Origin: Argentina anserina
Lineage: Eukaryota; Streptophyta; Magnoliopsida; Rosales; Rosaceae
Assembly: GCF_933775445.1 (NCBI RefSeq)
Contig: NC_065877.1
Location: forward strand, 5,332,001-5,396,000
Reading direction: 5' to 3'
DNA: 64,000 bases
Positions 34,099-46,732 of this stretch are shown in pieces. The position numbers were made by a program, and so were the translations under genes. Numbering within the stretch: the first letter of the stretch is position 1; every line of letters starts with the position of its first letter. Below the pieces are notes generated by a model. It worked only from the letters and a program-made list of their open reading frames with translations, did not search any database and was not told the origin of the DNA.

Positions 34099-37000
34099 CT
34101 TTGTTGGTGATGAAAATGAAAATGTGGGGAGTTGAGGTTTTGACGGATTTGATGAGGTGGGTTTTGAGGTCTGGATTTGATTCTCTGAAAGGGCTGCTTC
34201 AGTAGCTTCTGGGAGTATGATTGCGGAGAACGGGGGAAGTGATGGGGAAGAAGAAACAAACAAAGATTTGGGATGAAAAAAGACAGAGGATTGAATTGAA
34301 ATAGAAACAGAGAGACACGGCGAGAGAGGGTTTTGGATTAAGCCGCGATTTCGGTTTGAAGTTTCAAAAGCGGCTTTAGTTTTGGTTTGGAAAACAGCAG
34401 GGGACAAGAAGTGTCTCCTGTACTTGTTGCGTTTGAAGTGGAAAATTTTTGAATGGGGGAGTGGGGGGCACGCGCTGGATTGAGATGGTGGGGTACGGTT
34501 TTCGAGGGAAAATGAGCGAGCCGATCCGAGCCGAGCCGGAGTGGAGAGGTGGTGATAATAATTGAGGGAGGGGGTTTCAACGGTGGCGAGTATGAAGCGG
34601 GGCACGGGTTTGGAGGGGTTTTACGGTGGGGCCCCGATGGGAGGGGTAAACCTTCTTTCTTTGGCCTTTCGCAGAGGAGTGTGGGCCCGGGATTCCGCCC
34701 CCCACGCCTTAAAGCTGCGTACAGAGAGGCCTTAATGTTTTTTTTATTTTGTAAATCCCACTTACAGTATCTATCTATTTATTTATAGGAAATATAAACT
34801 TTTGGTAAATTTAAGAAATGTTCCATTTTTAGTAATCACTAACATGTCGATTTGGAATTACCGGGACAATTTTTTGGGTAGTTACTATTATATTTTGTCT
34901 TTCTTTCTTTGATGTCACATTCATAGTAGTCCAAAATTTCCAAAAAATGAAACTAGTCACTAGTGAAGCTGAAGAGGTTTGGATTGAATAATGTAAGAGC
35001 TTTTGGATTTACATATACATTTCAAGGAAATGTAACTATTTAAAATTGAAAGATTTGATTGCGTTACATTAACAACATTAGAGGCAAACGATTATTTGAG
35101 TATCGTTAGTTTCATTAGTTGCATAATAATTACATATCACATGTTAATTTTTCTTGTTTGAAAAATTCCTCACATATGTTGATTTATATAAATCATTTAG
35201 AGACAATGGCAAAGTGTTTTGTAATCCATTTTCGCGTATTGTATTTTTATTTCTATATGTAATGAAGACCGAATAAAGCAAAAAGGAAACAACAAATAGC
35301 TACAAATATGTCAAATCTAAACCACCGTAGCATGTATCTTAAGCATGAGAAGCATGATAGTGTTCTTAGGCTGTAACACAACCGAGCACACAATTATGGA
35401 TGATGAACAAAGTGCCACCATCTAAAAGCCTATTATGAACTCAATGTAAGCCGAAATTATAACCAAAGGAGTAATTATTTCCGTTAACTAGTGCAAATAG
35501 TGGGCCTTGATCGTAATCAAACTGTTCCTTAAACCATCACTTTTTACTTAACCCAAATTATTCACACTAATCTCAATTGCTCCTCACTTGAGGTACCCAG
35601 AATCCCAAACCAATGATAGCATCCAAGGAAGCTCGTACACATAAAAGCGACACAACAGTATGTTCCATTGTTGTACACCTTTGAATCTTTGATTATACAT
35701 CAATGAATGTACCAAAGGAGTAGTGTACCAAAAGGAACTGTGGATGCATGACTTAAATTTCAAGACTGGGGACACCACCGTCCCTTTCAAACCCCACTCT
35801 GTGAAGAAACCCCAGAATTTCTGATACAAAAAGAGAAGAAAAAAAAAAAAGCAACCACCAAAAATTGGATTATACAGAGGAAGTGGGTTTAATATTATTT
35901 ATGAGAATATTTTGGGATCCGATTTAACCAAAAACCAAAACCTACCTATGAATTGTAGGGCAAAATTGTAATATAGGAGACGGTTTGCATCCCATTCCCT
36001 TTCATCGTAGGGTTCTATAGGGCAATGGCGCTCCGGAAGTCTTTACATTTAGCATTATATATGATTTTATATCCCAAAAACACATCACCATAGATTTGGC
36101 GTGATTCCATAAAACCCAGACTGCCAAAGACGTACAGGTTTCAGGTCCGGCAAGAAGTTTAATTTAAGGTTGAAATTAGTGTGAAAATTGGGAAAGGTTA
36201 GTAGGATACAATCTTGTGTTAGCTAGATGTTCAAAGTAACTCTTTCTTTTTGTTACTTTTTTTTTTCACTTTTGACCTGTGTTGCAATCCATACTTGATT
36301 AAAGAGGCTTTAATCATCCCTACTCCGAAAGGTATGAACTGTCCTAATTATACTTAATTAGTACACATTCGAACAATACTGGCCCCAAGTATGCTTTTAG
36401 GTCATGCCATCTGTAAATATAAAGAACTCTAACATTATCAATACCGTGTTTGATTGATATAGTACATAATTAAGTGGTACATTTGTACATAGGTTGATAG
36501 GCCCTATGTCGAGATTATTCGACCCAACTTGATTTAGAACTCGAAATCATCCACTTATTTTGAACCCAAATGTCATGTCACATTGCCAAATTGACAGAGA
36601 TTCAATAAAACTTGATCGATATAGAAAAAGAAGCGGAAGAAATAGAGCAAAGAAAATAATATATGTAATTTATCTGTTTGTCCTCACAAGTCTTTATGTG
36701 AGTAAAAAATGTCAAATATATATATAAATGACGGAGTTATACACAACATTTTCGGAGGTCCAAATAAAATTCCTCTTGATCATTTCTAAAAAAGAAAAAA
36801 AAACTAAACATGTTAATATAAGTTTGTGTCCGTAGTATTAAACTACAAATGAAATGAAAATCTCTTGAGCATAGGGAAGTTGAGACAAAGTCACAAAACC
36901 AATTTAGTCCATGCTAGAAAGAACCAAAACACAAGATAGCCAAGATTCTATTATACTCATGATCAATCTCTAATTCTCTATACTTTTCTCACAACTTTGC

Positions 37001-38835
37001 CTCCAAAACTTCTAAAGTGACCATGGATTATGGACAAACGATCTTTTCTAAAACAAAGGATCAAAACTATTAGCTTCTTCAGCAGATAGCAACAGTCATG
37101 GACTAGTAAAGAAGAAAAGAAACCATTTTAAAGAGCTTTCAATAACTGGACAAAATTTTTACCATACTTTTCCAACTTGTCAGTTCAATAGGAAAACACA
37201 GAAAGATAAGGTTCTGGGCTCGTTTGGATTACTTGATTTAATGGCAATTGAGTTTTCATCTCTGAAACTGAAGCTGAAAGTGAAAACTCATTGATCCATC
37301 TTTCTTACCATGCTGCTGTTTGTTTGGACGTGAAACGGTACCAGCTAGTCGTCCCCAAAATGAATCAATGGTAACTTATTGAATAGTAGGGCTGCAAAGG
37401 TCCAAGGCAAAACCCAGAATTAGGAGCCCTCTTTTTGGTGAAATACTGAGACTTTGGTTTTACACCAACAAGGGCACCAATGATTCTGTTACATTATAGA
37501 AGTGACATTGATGTGTGCACAAATACATCAAACTACAGTCACATAAAATATATTTTGATGTCATCAAGTTTTGAGTTGGGGATTAGTAATTGTTGTTGTT
37601 GTACAATAATTGTCCTATGCATACCAAACCGGCAAACATTGAGCGGAGGTATGTATTTGTCAAAGATTCGATGACGAAATTTCAACTTTGTAATGGATTC
37701 TTCATTCCAGAAGTACTTGCTGAGTTAGGAGTGTTTCAGTATGAACAAGGTAGCTGAAAATGGGGCGATCACATTTATTTTAGCTGTTTGTGTTTTGTCA
37801 CTTAAACATGAAAGTAACATTCAGCCTAATTGCAAAATTTAGGATTCTGATCAGAGATAAAAGCGAAGATTTGAGTTTAAAGAGTAAATGTACGTACAAT
37901 GTCTTTCGGTATATTAATTATTAGATTTGTATGTCATTCAATCACTAGATTGAGTTTGTCCAACTACTATATATATTGTTAAGGTTATGCAATATTGACC
38001 GATGGGGATGTGAAATATAATAATTGTAACTTAAAGTTGGCACATTAATCAAAATACATGTTTAAGACAGGAGCAATTCGTGGCAATACATAATAAAATA
38101 AAACACGAGAATAAGATCCAAATAGAAAAACACACAAATGAAGAACCGATCGGAATAATTCCACACTACTACATGAAGTTGGTCTACGCAGTCAAGGAGT
38201 TCTGGCGAGGCTAGATATGTAGCTAGCTGCGAGCTCATGAGTTACTGAGTTTAGTAGATGAAAATGTTACTGGCCGGGACGAGCATGCATGCAAGTGACT
38301 GATTGATTGATTTGACGTAGAGGTTACACAACACTGGCATTATCCATTTGACTAACCAAACCCAGAATCTAACCAGACCTCCTGCCATTCCTCACCAACT
38401 CCCCAGGTGCGCGCAAGTCGGAGAGCTAGCAACAGCATGCTACAGCACTATTGCATCTTGATGATGCTAATGGAGTCGTGGAGATCGAGCCTTGACTTAA
38501 TCTGTTTGGCCCGAGAGCCCTTAATTTAGAAGCACACATATATAATTTCATTAATCTGCATCAAAATCAAAATTAACTGCCCATGCAACTGATGCAAGAT
38601 TATTATCAAAATTATAATCTGCACCATAATCCGTATTGTCGCTAATCTTATGACGACCGGTATACGGTTTACGTATGATAAGAGCGTAATTATACATTAT
38701 TCGTGTCATAAGTTGTTTAGAACATGGACTGTAACCATTGGGCTGATATGAACTGGGCCTTCTTATCCTAGTAAGTTCTACTTCGCGCGCCCAGTGTTCA
38801 TATTTTGGGCAAAAAACCCTTTCATTTCCCCTTAA

Positions 38836-38838
<3 letters not shown>
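34099..38838. other. Patellin promoter and long gene-free region
   Basis: 34100-34720 is GC-richer and is the leader and promoter of patellin-6. The remainder to 38838 is AT-rich with no supported gene. A frame at 35584-35829 (minus) has no known motif. No second end or target duplication was found for any TE. Confidence 0.5.

Positions 38839-38872
<34 letters not shown>
38839..38872 (+). repeat. (CT)n microsatellite at a probable transcription start
   Basis: A perfect CT run of 17 units is followed by a pyrimidine-rich leader and a good donor (aaag/gtaacc near 38950). CT microsatellites often mark plant 5' UTRs, so this may be the first non-coding exon of the decayed DCD gene at 40.3 kb. 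Confidence 0.85.
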
Positions 38873-38878
<6 letters not shown>

Positions 38879-40342
38879 CTCTCACACACACTGACACTCG
38901 CAGAGACCCACTCAAGTTCTCTCTGATCCATTCACGTCTCTCCACAGAAAGGTAACCGAAATCCGACTGGTTTTCTGGGTTTTCTTGTTTGATCATGATT
39001 ATGAGCTTTGATTTTGCCTCCTTGTTGTGGATTTCTTTGGTTTTAAAGAGCTTGCTGGCATCAATCAACTCGTCTACACAACCTTCTTACTTGCTCTGTC
39101 CTTGTAGTAGTCATGCACAAGTCGCCGAACTGAACAACCTCTGTTGCCCCGCCACGGATCCACTCACCAGCATCAACATTCTTGGCTCAATTGTTCCGAC
39201 CAGCAGTTCCTCTTCTCAAGTAGGGAAGGAGAGACTTTAGTTAATATTTGGATGTTTGATGTTGAATTGTGCTTGTGCATGCATTTCCTTTTGTTGCTTA
39301 AGAATCCTTGCTACTTTGTTTGTGAGTTGGTTGACTTTGGGGAGATTTTGGTTTTAGGGTTTGATTAGTGTAACGAACTTAGCTTGGAAATGATGGGGTT
39401 TGATCTGTAATTGTGGTTTTGGCTACTTGTTTGTTTTATTATGACTGTAGGTTTAAAATGAAAAAATCTGATGCCAAGATCATTCACAAGAGTACAGACA
39501 CAATTGCATTCACATATATGATTAACGAAATAGAATTAATACATAATACCAAAGTAGTTTATTGAAGACGTCATGAAGTCGTCTTATGTACAAGTCTTCT
39601 ACAATCCTCTAAGGTTTCGAGCTTCTTATGAATGGGGCAAGAACTTATGCTCTATGTTGTAGAGGTTGCAGGGACTTGCACATTCTTATATATAAGTTAA
39701 GTTTTGCCTTGAACCCTTCCCATAAAGGAAGTTCATTTAAACATAACTTCACCTGTAAGAATCCTAATGATATTGTAACTTGTATTAGATTAATAATCAA
39801 GTAAATAGGTTTTCTATCCCATATCAATAGATATACACATTGATTAGGTAACTAGAATTGAGTTCTTTTCCATATTCTTATTATATAGTCTAAATCAATT
39901 ATCGATTGTTGTTTACTCAAATAAACATGTGATAAGTCCACAAATTTTCTTACAAAAAAGCCGCCACCTTTATAGAAGTGGAAATCGTTAGACAGTTTTA
40001 TGTTTCCATTGATTTGTTTCATTATAGTATAAATTGGTGTTGTTAGACTTGGTGATTGTAATTAAATTATGAACAATTTTGGCACTGCTAATTTCCAGGC
40101 ATGTATTATGTGTGAAATGTTAAAACATTGTGGATTTTATTTTGAGTTGCATGCTGTAATTGTGTGCCATAGGTTCGAAGCATGTTGTTCGTATGCTTGC
40201 AGTGACTAAGAATAGGAAGGAAGTTCTATAAGCTAATGTAACTGGTCTGTTAGTGTTTAGCATGCGTTCTATTTACTCACTTGCACACAATTAAGGTACA
40301 TGACCTTTGTTCCATATTCAGGTGATCTTGTTGTGGTCGAAA
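38873..40342. other. Leader and probable 5' UTR intron of the first DCD copy
   Basis: A donor at about 38951 and an acceptor (tattcag/gtgatc) at about 40321 would give one 5' UTR intron, as in the intact copy (about 45655-46704). No coding gene is supported inside. Confidence 0.4.
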
Positions 40343-41258
40343 ATGGGAGCAGGAAGGAAAACTGAGACCTATTCTCTTTCTGGTGATCAGTTCTTGTGAT
40401 CCTCTAATTTGTCTACTAAAAATTTGCTGAAGCAAAAGCTAGCTGCAGTCATGTTTGGGTGCACGCACAGAACAATCAATGAATGTCTATCTAAACTACT
40501 CTTTGGTTTGTATCTAAAATCTTTTGCATGTTTTTCTCCTAAACACAGCTTTTCCTGTTTTTGATTTATAGTTTGGCTCTGTTGTATTATTTCATAATGT
40601 TTAAACCAATGCTTTACTGATATTAATTTTTGTTGGAGTTTATGTTTAAGGCTCTTAAATTAGTTAAATATTGTTGCCCTTGCTGTATTTGGTAATAAAA
40701 CCTATTTCAACTAACAAAGTTTTGGATTGTGTGCATTCTTCTGATTCCTTGGTTTAGTTTTAGTCTTGTGTCCAGAATTGATGTGCTGCATTTGAACTCT
40801 TTCAGGTTTACCGGCTGGGCACTTTGTATATGTGAGGAATGTTGCACCTGGCTTACCAGTATTTCTGTTCAACTATAGTGACAGGAAGCTATATGGTATC
40901 TTTGAGGCTACTACTCATGGCCAAATGAATATAGACCCATATGGATGGACCGCTGATAGGTCAGAGAGGACCATTTTCCTGTATGTCTTGGTTAAGACTT
41001 AAGAGAAGGCTTTACTGATGTATTCTGGTTTTCTACTGTAAGTTTTGGGTGTGTGTTCGGCAGCAGTGCCGACCCCTGCTTGAAAATCAGTATAAACCAA
41101 TACTTGATAAGAACTACTTCCAAGCACATCATTTCTGGTTTGAGCTTGACCATGATCAAACACAAAAGCTGCTGTCTCTGCTAGCACCATTGACAATTTC
41201 TCGAGGTAAACCAACAGCACAGAATATAGTGATGAGAGAAACTGATCGTCGAGGTCTT

Positions 41259-41815
41259 CCATCATGTAGTACAATACAGAAAACTGAATTGCCTAAGCCA
41301 TCCACTTCAGAGGCTGAGAATTCTACTCCTGTACCCAATTGGGACACTGATTTTCCTGCTCTTCCAAGTCAGAGTACGATACAGAAAGCTGAAACTCTTA
41401 AACCACCCACTTCAGGAGCTGAGAATCTGACCACTGCAACTACAATGAACTGGGAAGCAGAATCTCCTGCTCTTCCATCATGTAAGACAATGCAGAAGAA
41501 AGCTGTATTGTGTCATGCACCCTCTTCTGCAACTTCTGTACCACAGAATAGAGAGGAGCTCGAAACTGATGCTCCAGCTCTTCCCTCAAGTAGCACAATT
41601 GAGGAACCTGTTTGTGATTACCAACTTACTTCAGAGGTTGAGCATTTGAGCAGTTCAAGTCAGAATGGGGATTCAAAATATGCTACAGTTCAGAATACAG
41701 TGAAGTGGGAAGTTGATTTTCCAGATTTTCCCTCACTTAGTGCAATTCATGAGCCTGAATGGCTTGAGTCGCTTATTTCAGAGGGGGGGGGGGCATTTGG
41801 ATAGTTCAAGTCTGA
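41259..41815 (+). repeat. Five-copy degenerate repeat in the decayed DCD gene
   Basis: The translated exon holds about five units of 35-48 residues, each starting with a form of PALPS followed by xxTIQK/E (PSCSTIQKTELPKPSTSEAE, PSQSTIQKAETLKPPTSGAE, PSCKTMQKK, PSSSTIEEP, PSLSAIHEPEWLESLISE). The intact paralogue has only one such unit (MQPSCKTTVEAQWFKPLTSG near 47720). The frame is open through 41804, so expansion was in whole codons. Confidence 0.75.
41783..41793 (+). repeat. Poly-G tract (11 G) causing frame change
   Basis: The run falls where the paralogous sequence predicts continuous coding. The frame before it (…ESLISE) ends within about 12 nt after it, and a different frame (HLDSSSLKLDSVPLFGTYSS) continues to the next splice donor. 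Confidence 0.85.
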
Positions 41816-42546
41816 AATTGGATTCTGTACCTTTGTTTGGAACCTACAGTTCATTCCAACCTCTATCAGATGTAAAGAAGCCTGAACAGGAGGAGTTTCA
41901 ACTCATATACACAAAACTGAAGAAGTTAACTCTCCAACGAAATCTCCACAATGAATTTCAAAACACACCTTTGGCCAGAGATGTGGCAGATAGTTGGGCA
42001 GAGAGTCCATACTCCCAGTCTGACCAGAAGAGTGGAGAGAGTTCTTGCTACAATTATGCACGGAGTCCTGGCTCCATGTTTTATCCGTGGATAATTGCTG
42101 AGGTAAACTTAATATTAGTAGGCCACACACTTCAATTATAAATTCTAATGTTCATTTAGTTCAGTTTTTCTCTCCCACTCACTACTCTGTTATGTATCTC
42201 TGCCATTTGTACTAGTTGCTTCAAGAGGTGAAAGAGCTGCAGGCCTTTAGGACTGCACAGACTGAGAAGATGAGCAATTTGGAGAATCAGCTGGTAATGC
42301 ACGTCTTTGTACATTTCTGCTTCTTCACTTTATTTTTACTTCCGATTCATCTAAATAAAACTGCATTATGACTTAGGCAAGCATTCACATCACTGAAACT
42401 GAACTGGTTCAAGGCATTTTGATTGACAAATTAAGATATAAAACCATTATGTCATATTGAATTGGAGTTTTTCTTTCTTGACAAATTAGGTGCAGGCACG
42501 CCTTGAGATTCAACAGTTAAAAGACTTCATTATCGATGTAGCTTGA

Positions 42547-43971
42547 GTCTACACCCTCCATAGCATAGATTGATCGGAATTCAGAGTTTCAGACTGACAT
42601 TACCGTAACACTGCTGGTGCGAGATGACTAAATCACACTGCAAAGTTCCTAGACTCACCGGTGCCACTACAATGACTGTACTGCTCCTGTTTTGTGGCCT
42701 GTATATCGTCTAAAACCTTCCAGGAAGCTTTAGAATTGTTATGTTGCAAAATGACTTGGTTTGTCTAGGCTAGCTTGTAGATGATGGCAGAAGTTTTCCT
42801 TGTTATGCTAATGTAGATTAGAGAAAATTAATTAAATAACAAAATTCCTAAAACACGTGTACTCTAAGTCACGAAAGCAGCATCCAATTGAAAGCATTGA
42901 TTTTCTTTAATTGGTTCTGATTTAACTATCAAACTAGACCAATTAAACGGAGCAATAGCTTACTCCATAAATCAATAGGGATTGTAAGTTTGTAACCCAC
43001 GGATTGCAATCCAGAGAAAGAATTAGAGGACCTCAATACAGTACAAGAATTGTAACCTGCACTTTCAGTAGTAGTATAATCTTTACTTTGCACACAAGTT
43101 TGTGTCACATACTTTTACAACTAAAACATTTAAATGAATGAAACGCTACACTTCAAAATCTTGTCTCGGTTTAATCTTAACTCATGAAATCCAATCAGAT
43201 AAGCATTCAATCATAGCGTAGGAGCATATAGCTAAGGACTAATACAGCTTACTAGGCAAGTACGCATGTGGAGAAACATCAAATAGCTACAAGCCTACAA
43301 CCATTTCTTATTCAAAACTCAAGAAAACTTGTCTCAATACTCCTAGAGATTTTGGCAAGACCGAACCCTATCATTACTTTCCGGTACTCTTTCAAGGGTT
43401 GAGAGCAATGTTCTGCAACTTTATGAAATTTTCATTTCTTCGTTATTTTTCACATGTTATTTTTTGAATCTCACGTCAAAAGTTCTAGTTGTCTAACGTT
43501 ACGGAATTAAATTTGTCGACCACCTTTATCATGTCCATTTCATACCCACCACTCTAAGTAAACGGTAAGTGTCATTTTTCTTAACAAATTTATAATTATA
43601 GTATTATAAAAGACACTTGACATTTATTTAGAGTGGTGGACATGAAATAGACATAATAGGGGTGAGCGACAAATTTGTCTCTATACGTTACCATTTCTAC
43701 TATACATACTTCTGGAAACTATTTTCACCGGAGTTCCAGTTTAGTACCATGATTCGTTGCAGAAGTTATTCTTGAGGCTTACATCTTCACCATTGTTCCC
43801 TATAGTACCACAATTATAACAAAGATAGATATATGGCTAGCACGACCACGGAAGTTGTCATGAAGTCTCTCTCACTCTCATTTGACCTTCTAAAAATCAA
43901 ATATAAAAAGAAAACTTGGCATGCCAGTTTACCCAAACCAGTGATTCTATTCTACCTTTCTTTTTCAATTT
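42547..43971. other. Intergenic region up to the foldback element
   Basis: No gene is supported. 43500-43665 contains a weak self-complementary pair (accaccactctaagtaaac with tttagagtggtggacatg), possibly a small hairpin MITE relic. The right edge (43963-43971) is one copy of the target duplication of the foldback element. Confidence 0.5.
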
Positions 43972-45040
43972 GAGTTTTTTTCACCAACAGTCCCTCAACT
44001 CTGGTGTACCTACCAATGTGATACCTCAACTCTTAATCGTACCAATGTGATACCCAGACTCTAGTATTGCTATCATTGAAGTACTTCCGTTAGTTTTTTT
44101 CAACTTTTTCGTTATCTTGGTGACGTGGCAAGTACGTGAGACCCACAAAGAGGGTTAAAAGACAAAATTAACATCATCTGATAGAAGCAATGTTTTTCCC
44201 GCCCTTTACCTTGAGAAAGACACCCAACAATTCCAATTTTGACGCCAATTTTCCCTCCCTACTCCTTAATTTGTGTCTCTTATCTAAACTAAAGAACTAC
44301 CGCCAACCAGTCGACCACAATCTGATAAAACCTAGATCAATCTCATTTTCTATTTTTACCCTAGTACTTGTTAAACTAACAGAATAAATATAGAAATTTA
44401 TATGGAACATCTCATTTCCACAATCTCATAAGAATATAGAAACACATAACTTAACGAAATTCAACTACATGTACCATTAGTTCTTACAAGCAAAAATCAT
44501 GGCAGATCAACATAAAAGGTGGCAACTAATGGTACTTAAACATGTATTTGAATTTCGTTAAGTTATGTGTTTTTATATTCTTATGAGATTGTGGAAATGA
44601 GATGTTCCATATAAATTTCTATATTTATTCTGTTAGTTTAACAAGTGCTAGGGTAAAAATAGAAAATGAGATTGATCTAGGTTTTATCAGATTGTGGTCG
44701 ACTGGTTGGCGGTAGTTCTTTAGTTTAGATAAGAGACACAAATTAAGGAGTAGGGAGGGAAAATTGGCGCCAAAATTGGAATTGTTGGGTGTCTTTCTCA
44801 AGGTAAAGGGCGGGAAAAACATTGCTCCTCTCAGATGAGGTTAATTTTGTCTTTTAACCCTATTTGTGGGCCTCACGTACTTGCCACGTCACCAAGATAA
44901 CGAAAAAGTTGAAAAAAACTAACGGAAGTACTTCAATGATAGCAATACTAGAGTCTGGGTATCACATTGGTACGATTAAGAGTTGAGGTATCACATTGGT
45001 AGGTACACCAGAGTTGAGGGACTGTTGGTGAAAAAAACTC
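43972..45040. mobile_element. Mutator-like foldback element with 9-bp target duplication
   Basis: The element is 1,069 bp and almost entirely inverted repeat. The left arm 43972-44482 and right arm 44524-45040 are near-identical reverse complements around a loop of about 41 nt. The ends read GAGTTTTTTTCACCAACAG inwards on both sides. It is bounded by a perfect 9-bp direct repeat, tttcaattt, at 43963-43971 and 45041-45049. Long terminal inverted repeats plus 9-bp duplications are the hallmark of Mutator-like elements. No transposase is encoded, so it is non-autonomous. Mirror-image frames at 44190-44387 (+) and 44625-44822 (-) differ at only two residues, which shows arm similarity, not a gene. 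A transcript through it would fold into a hairpin of about 510 bp. Confidence 0.92.
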
Positions 45041-45049
45041 TTTCAATTT

Positions 45050-46732
45050 ACATGCTTCAAGGCTCATGCCTTTTCAATCCATCATGCCATTTTAGCTTAC
45101 TATAATTCCTTTCTAAATCAACAAACTTTGCTCTTCTTCACACAAATCCTTTTCTTCACAAATTTGAACCCTTGCCATACATTACTGATTCCTTCCCCAT
45201 ACATGGACTACATGAACACACTACTGGATGAAGTTGTTTGTCTTGTTACCATGATAGCCTACTGGATGAAGTTGTTAAACTTTTCCATTCCATTTTTGTT
45301 TGTTTGTTTGTTAAAGAATTATAGAATTAACCTTGGCACCTTTTCTAATTTGAAGCACATAGAAAATGGTCCAATTATTTTCCTAGTAGGTAAAAAACAC
45401 ACAAATTCTGTTGATGCTAAAATGCGCTAGGGGTGTAGTCTTGGATCATCGCACGTCTTTTTTCCCTGAAAGAGTGAGTAAACTAGTGCTCACTTGATAG
45501 TGCCTTTTGGCGCTCGCAGATACTATATAGGCAATGACCCATTCCTCTCCCATAAACCTTCATCACTTTCTCTGAGAAACACAGACGTACTCAGTTGAGA
45601 CCCGGATACAAATTACTTTATTGGGTCTCGTTCTACACACTTCAAGAGTTCAAGGTATGCAGAATGTAGCAGTTGCCATCTTCTTGATCATCTTGTTTGA
45701 TTCAGTTGGTGGGTTTTGATTGTATTCAAGTTAGCCTATTAGTTTCATTGGTTTCTTGAGGTTGGGGATGATAAAGATTCAAGCTTTATAGCTTTTTGGT
45801 TTTGTTTGGTTACAGAAAACGTGCTTGTGCGGTTTTTGCATTCTGGGTTTTCAAGATTTTTGGTGCTTTGATGGAAATTTGCATGTTTTTTTTTTGGTTT
45901 TCAATTGCTGCTGTTGTGTAGTTGTAGTGTTTGTTTGTTTGCGCAGAAAGAATGAATGGGTTTTCTATGCGTAGTCTTGAATATGATTATCTATTGCTTT
46001 GAATTTGTATGACTGGATATCCACCCATGTTGTCTGAAGTATGTTCTTCATCTGTGTGAAGTAGCTAAGAATTTGAACTGTTTCTTTCTTCTTCTTGAAC
46101 TTCTTGCTTGGTTGAGATTCTACATTTTAGACTTTGTGATTATGCATTTTCTTTTGGTTACTGATTCTGTTCCTGACGCCAATCAATTCGCAATGCTTCA
46201 GTTTTTTGAATGGCCCTCCTTAGCTGTGTTTTATCCATGTTTGTGCCGTTTTGTTCTTAAAGGAACTCATTGATGAAATGACTTGGCTTTTCTTGTTTTA
46301 CTCATTGTTGTGCGTTTATGAAAGACTTGGCATTAAAGGGAAAAAAAATTATATTCCCAATTTTATTCTGGTTGTAATTCTGATTGTTGGAAGAAAATTA
46401 TGGAAAGATGGTTAAGAAAGAAGAACTAGAGGCACTGGAGATATACAAATTCTGTTTAGGCCTCTTATCACGGCGCTGCTCCTTCAGGCTTATATCTAAA
46501 CGGTTGAAATTGATCTGTAACGGCTTTGTTGCAGACAGTCTATGCCTGAAAACCTTCGCTGATTTCCGAGGCATTAAATGGTTCTCAACGCCAATTTACA
46601 ATCCCCCCTCCCCCTCCCAGTTTTGTGTTCATCAGTGTCTGCCTGCATTCCAATTACCTATAATACTGTTTTAAGGTACATGACCTTTGTTTTTTCTCAT
46701 TCAGGTAATTGGTATCCCTTTGGGACCTGGAA
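45050..46732. other. Promoter, leader and 5' UTR intron of the intact DCD-kelch gene
   Basis: A TATA-like ctatatagg lies near 45523, followed by a leader ending aagttcaag/gtatgc at about 45654. The acceptor cattcag/gtaatt at 46704 sits 29 bp before the ATG. An approximately 1-kb 5' UTR intron is therefore likely. Frames inside the intron are not credible genes. Confidence 0.5.

Larger units (their letters stand above)
40343..42546 (+). pseudogene. Decayed DCD-domain paralogue lacking kelch repeats
   Basis: It is homologous to the intact DCD-kelch gene 6 kb downstream. Matching exons are 40343-40505 (163 nt, same as intact), 40806-40980 (175 nt against 182), 41043-42102, 42216-42293 (78 nt, same) and 42490-42546. 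It begins MGAGRKTE like its partner. Four lesions are visible: an in-frame TGA after codon 18 (near 40400), a 7-nt shortfall at the end of exon 2 that breaks the frame, an 11-G run at 41783-41793 that ends the exon-3 frame, and a stop soon after the coiled-coil exon so that all kelch exons are missing. The DCD core is still clear (FLFNYSDRKLYGIFEATTHG, MNIDPYGW, HHFWFELDHDQT). Exon 3 carries an expanded repeat. A short start at the internal ATG (MFGCTHRTINECL) is conceivable, but the second-exon frameshift remains. A sequencing error in the G run is possible. Confidence 0.8.

Noticed and set aside
38551..39068. Minus-strand frames rich in Arg-Glu repeats
   Set aside because: They are translations of the (CT)n microsatellite and nearby pyrimidine-rich leader.
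44190..44822. Two nearly identical 65-codon frames on opposite strands
   Set aside because: They are mirror images in the two arms of the foldback element, not separate genes.
46384..46674. 96-codon plus-strand frame before the DCD-kelch start
   Set aside because: It lies in the inferred 5' UTR intron and has no DCD or kelch motif or other known feature.
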